Source: Actinomycetota bacterium
Lineage (GTDB): Bacteria; Actinomycetota; Humimicrobiia; Humimicrobiales; Humimicrobiaceae
DNA length: 50,671 nt
Assembly: GCA_023487035.1 (NCBI GenBank)
Contig: JAMDEN010000027.1
Coordinates: 1 to 50,671 of the forward strand
Direction: 5' to 3'
How positions within the stretch are numbered: the first letter of the stretch is position 1; every line of letters starts with the position of its first letter. Below the pieces are notes generated by a model that saw nothing but the letters and a program-made list of their open reading frames with translations, did no database searches and had not been told where the DNA came from. The translations under genes and the position numbers were made by a program. Below, piece after piece: positions 48,808 to 50,671 of this stretch.

Positions 48808-49566
48808 CTATTGTTTTAAACCACCAATTGTAAGACCACTTTTTAGATATCTTCTTCCAATAATAAATAAAATAAGCATCGGTATCGCATATATTAGAGC
48901 CATAGCTGAAAAGTGATTCCATGGTGTCTCCCATCTACCCTGAAGTGTCACTAATCCAACAGGCATTGTGAATTTATCAGAATTTAACAATATTCCTGCC
49001 AAAACCCATTCACTCCATACAATTATCGAAATAAAAATCAATGCTGTATAAATTCCAGGTTTTGCAAGAGGTAATATTACCAACCTCCATATCTGATTAA
49101 AACTTGCTCCATCAATTAATGCAGCTTCATCAAAATCCTTTGGGATTGTATCAATAAATGTCTTTAAATACCATGTAATATAAGGAATTAAAGAAGCAGT
49201 ATAAACTAATGCTAAGATAACCAGTGAATTTATTAATTTTAGTCTTACCAATATTGTATAAAGTGGTATCAGTGCTACAATTCCCATACCACTCATGAAC
49301 TGGGATAATATAAAATAGCTATTAAGGAGTAACCCTTTCCCTAAAAAATTAAACCTTGAAAAAGCATAAGCCGCAGGAATAGTAATAAACAAAGTAACTA
49401 TAACTGTAATAATATATACTATTAAACTGTTTTTTAACCATATAAAAAAATCAGACTCTAAAAATACCCACTTAAATGATTCAATATTCGCATTCTTTGG
49501 TATAAAGCTTATGTCTGTAGTAAATAAAGTACTGTATGGCCTAAAAGCACTAGATATTACCCACAT
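48808..49566 (-). CDS. Carbohydrate ABC transporter permease (MalG-like); N-terminus probably extends to about 49640
   Basis: EAALIDGASFNQIWRLVILPLAKPGI EAA motif; upstream in-frame INIRKTISIFFLTLLVIIITLLLIFPL makes the missing first TM helix. Confidence 0.9.
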   Translation of the reverse strand: MWVISSAFRPYSTLFTTDISFIPKNANIESFKWVFLESDFFIWLKNSLIVYIITVIVTLFITIPAAYAFSRFNFLGKGLLLNSYFILSQFMSGMGIVALIPLYTILVRLKLINSLVILALVYTASLIPYITWYLKTFIDTIPKDFDEAALIDGASFNQIWRLVILPLAKPGIYTALIFISIIVWSEWVLAGILLNSDKFTMPVGLVTLQGRWETPWNHFSAMALIYAIPMLILFIIGRRYLKSGLTIGGLKQ

Positions 49567-49649
49567 TAGGGGAAAAATTAGAAGTAGTGTAATTATAATA
49601 ACTAATAAAGTTAAAAAAAATATTGAAATGGTTTTTCTAATATTAATTT

Positions 49650-50543
49650 TTAATTCTCCTCATTCACTTTTGTTATTTTTGCGTATAAAAATACTAATAA
49701 TGATAGAATAAAAAATACCAATACCATAAATGCTGCAGCATACCCATATCTACCCTGACTAAAAGCTTCCTGATAACCATAAATCATCAGAAATTCATTA
49801 ATCCTTGCAGGTCCACCTTTATTTAATAAAAATGGAACACCAAATATCATATAAGAAGCCATGATTTGTATTAATGTAACCCATATCAGAGATTTTTTTA
49901 GCATCGGTAATGTAATAAATTTAAAACTATTCCATTCATTAGCACCATCCATTTTAGCTGATTCGTATAACTTATCAGGGATACTTTGCATTGCAGACAA
50001 GATAACAGACATTACAAATGGGTAAGTTAACCAAACCTCTACGATATTATAAGTTAAAAACGAAGTCCAAACTCCATTAAGCCAATTAACTGCTGGTAAA
50101 CCCACTTTTTGTAGTATTTGGTTAATAATACCAAAATCAACATTCAGCATTCCTCTCCAAACCATAACAGATAGAAACCAGGGGAGTGCCCACGGAATTA
50201 ATATAACTGGATATAATATTTGTTTTAGTTTTACCAACTTCAAATTAAAAAAAGCTGATAATATCAATGCAAAAATAATTTTTAGCGGAACGCTTGTTAA
50301 TATAAATAAAAATGTTTTTAATAAGGGCAGGAAAAATTTTGCTTCAAAGATTAATTCTTTGTAATTTTTTAATCCTATAAATTCAGGTCCTTTTATAAGA
50401 TTAAAAAAGCTAGCATCAGTTAACGAAAGTTTAACCGAATAAATAATGGGATATAAAAAAAACAAACTGAAAAATAAAATTCCAGGCAATATTAATAATA
50501 GGCCTCTTCTGGAATCCCAGATTGTTCTTTTCTTTGTAAGCAT
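49650..50543 (-). CDS. Carbohydrate ABC transporter permease (MalF-like)
   Basis: YESAKMDGANEWNSFKFITLPMLKKSLIWV EAA motif, six TM segments. Confidence 0.92.
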   Translation of the reverse strand: MLTKKRTIWDSRRGLLLILPGILFFSLFFLYPIIYSVKLSLTDASFFNLIKGPEFIGLKNYKELIFEAKFFLPLLKTFLFILTSVPLKIIFALILSAFFNLKLVKLKQILYPVILIPWALPWFLSVMVWRGMLNVDFGIINQILQKVGLPAVNWLNGVWTSFLTYNIVEVWLTYPFVMSVILSAMQSIPDKLYESAKMDGANEWNSFKFITLPMLKKSLIWVTLIQIMASYMIFGVPFLLNKGGPARINEFLMIYGYQEAFSQGRYGYAAAFMVLVFFILSLLVFLYAKITKVNEEN

Positions 50544-50572
50544 CTTTCCTGCCCTAAAATCAATAATATTTA

Positions 50573-50671
50573 TTACTTTTTTAACTTATTAATTTTTTGC
50601 TGTATCTCAGCCTGTGCATCGTCTAAAGCTGTACTTGTATCTTTTACACCGGACCATATAGCATTTAATGC
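50573..50671 (-). CDS. C-terminus of extracellular sugar-binding protein (truncated by window edge)
   Basis: Minus-strand frame open from window end: ALNAIWSGVKDTSTALDDAQAEIQQKINKLKK*; precedes the MalF/MalG-like genes. Confidence 0.8.
   Translation of the reverse strand, partial: ALNAIWSGVKDTSTALDDAQAEIQQKINKLKK

Noticed and set aside
1-50671. CRISPR arrays, tRNA or rRNA genes
   Set aside because: No regularly spaced repeats and no recognisable tRNA (GGTTCGAATCC-type) or rRNA segments were seen; a tRNAscan-SE/Infernal run would be needed to be sure.

Overview
AT-rich bacterial window, lineage not determinable from sequence alone. Left to right: (1) 1-9177, sugar / sugar-acid catabolism genes: truncated MalK-type ABC ATPase, SDR, fucose-isomerase-like protein, ALDH, two 2-hydroxyacid dehydrogenases, two DapA-family lyases (one with an unusual Cys-motif C-terminal tail). 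(2) 9817-20120, L-rhamnose-type locus: lipoprotein SBP, RbsA-like ATPase, two permeases, rhamnulokinase, TIM-barrel isomerase, RhaM mutarotase, with a UroD-family methyltransferase plus corrinoid protein embedded in it. (3) 20475-25500, acyl-CoA dehydrogenase / EtfB / ferredoxin-fused EtfA, DoxX-like protein, Rrf2 regulator. (4) 26421-31667, type-4 UDG, TsaE, TsaB, TsaD and an MFS protein, several with Asn-rich insertions. (5) 31945-35695, DUF4432-like epimerase and two convergent HD-GYP proteins. (6) about 35.8-43.5 kb, a three-level nest of mobile elements: an IS21-like element whose istB is split by a three-recombinase (RIT-type) element, itself split by a decayed IS256-like element with a 9-bp target duplication. 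(7) 43673-44361, VapBC-like toxin-antitoxin pair. (8) 44371-50671 minus strand, GH65 / beta-PGM / GH13 / ABC transporter operon. Most interesting observations: the corrinoid methyltransferase pair inside the rhamnose locus (possible O-methyl-sugar demethylation), the TTATGGAAAG site architecture at the ends of the RIT-type element including a perfect 32-bp palindrome, a family of ~110-bp inverted-repeat elements present twice, and Asn-rich expansions in conserved proteins. All functional names come from motif and family recognition by eye; no database search was run.
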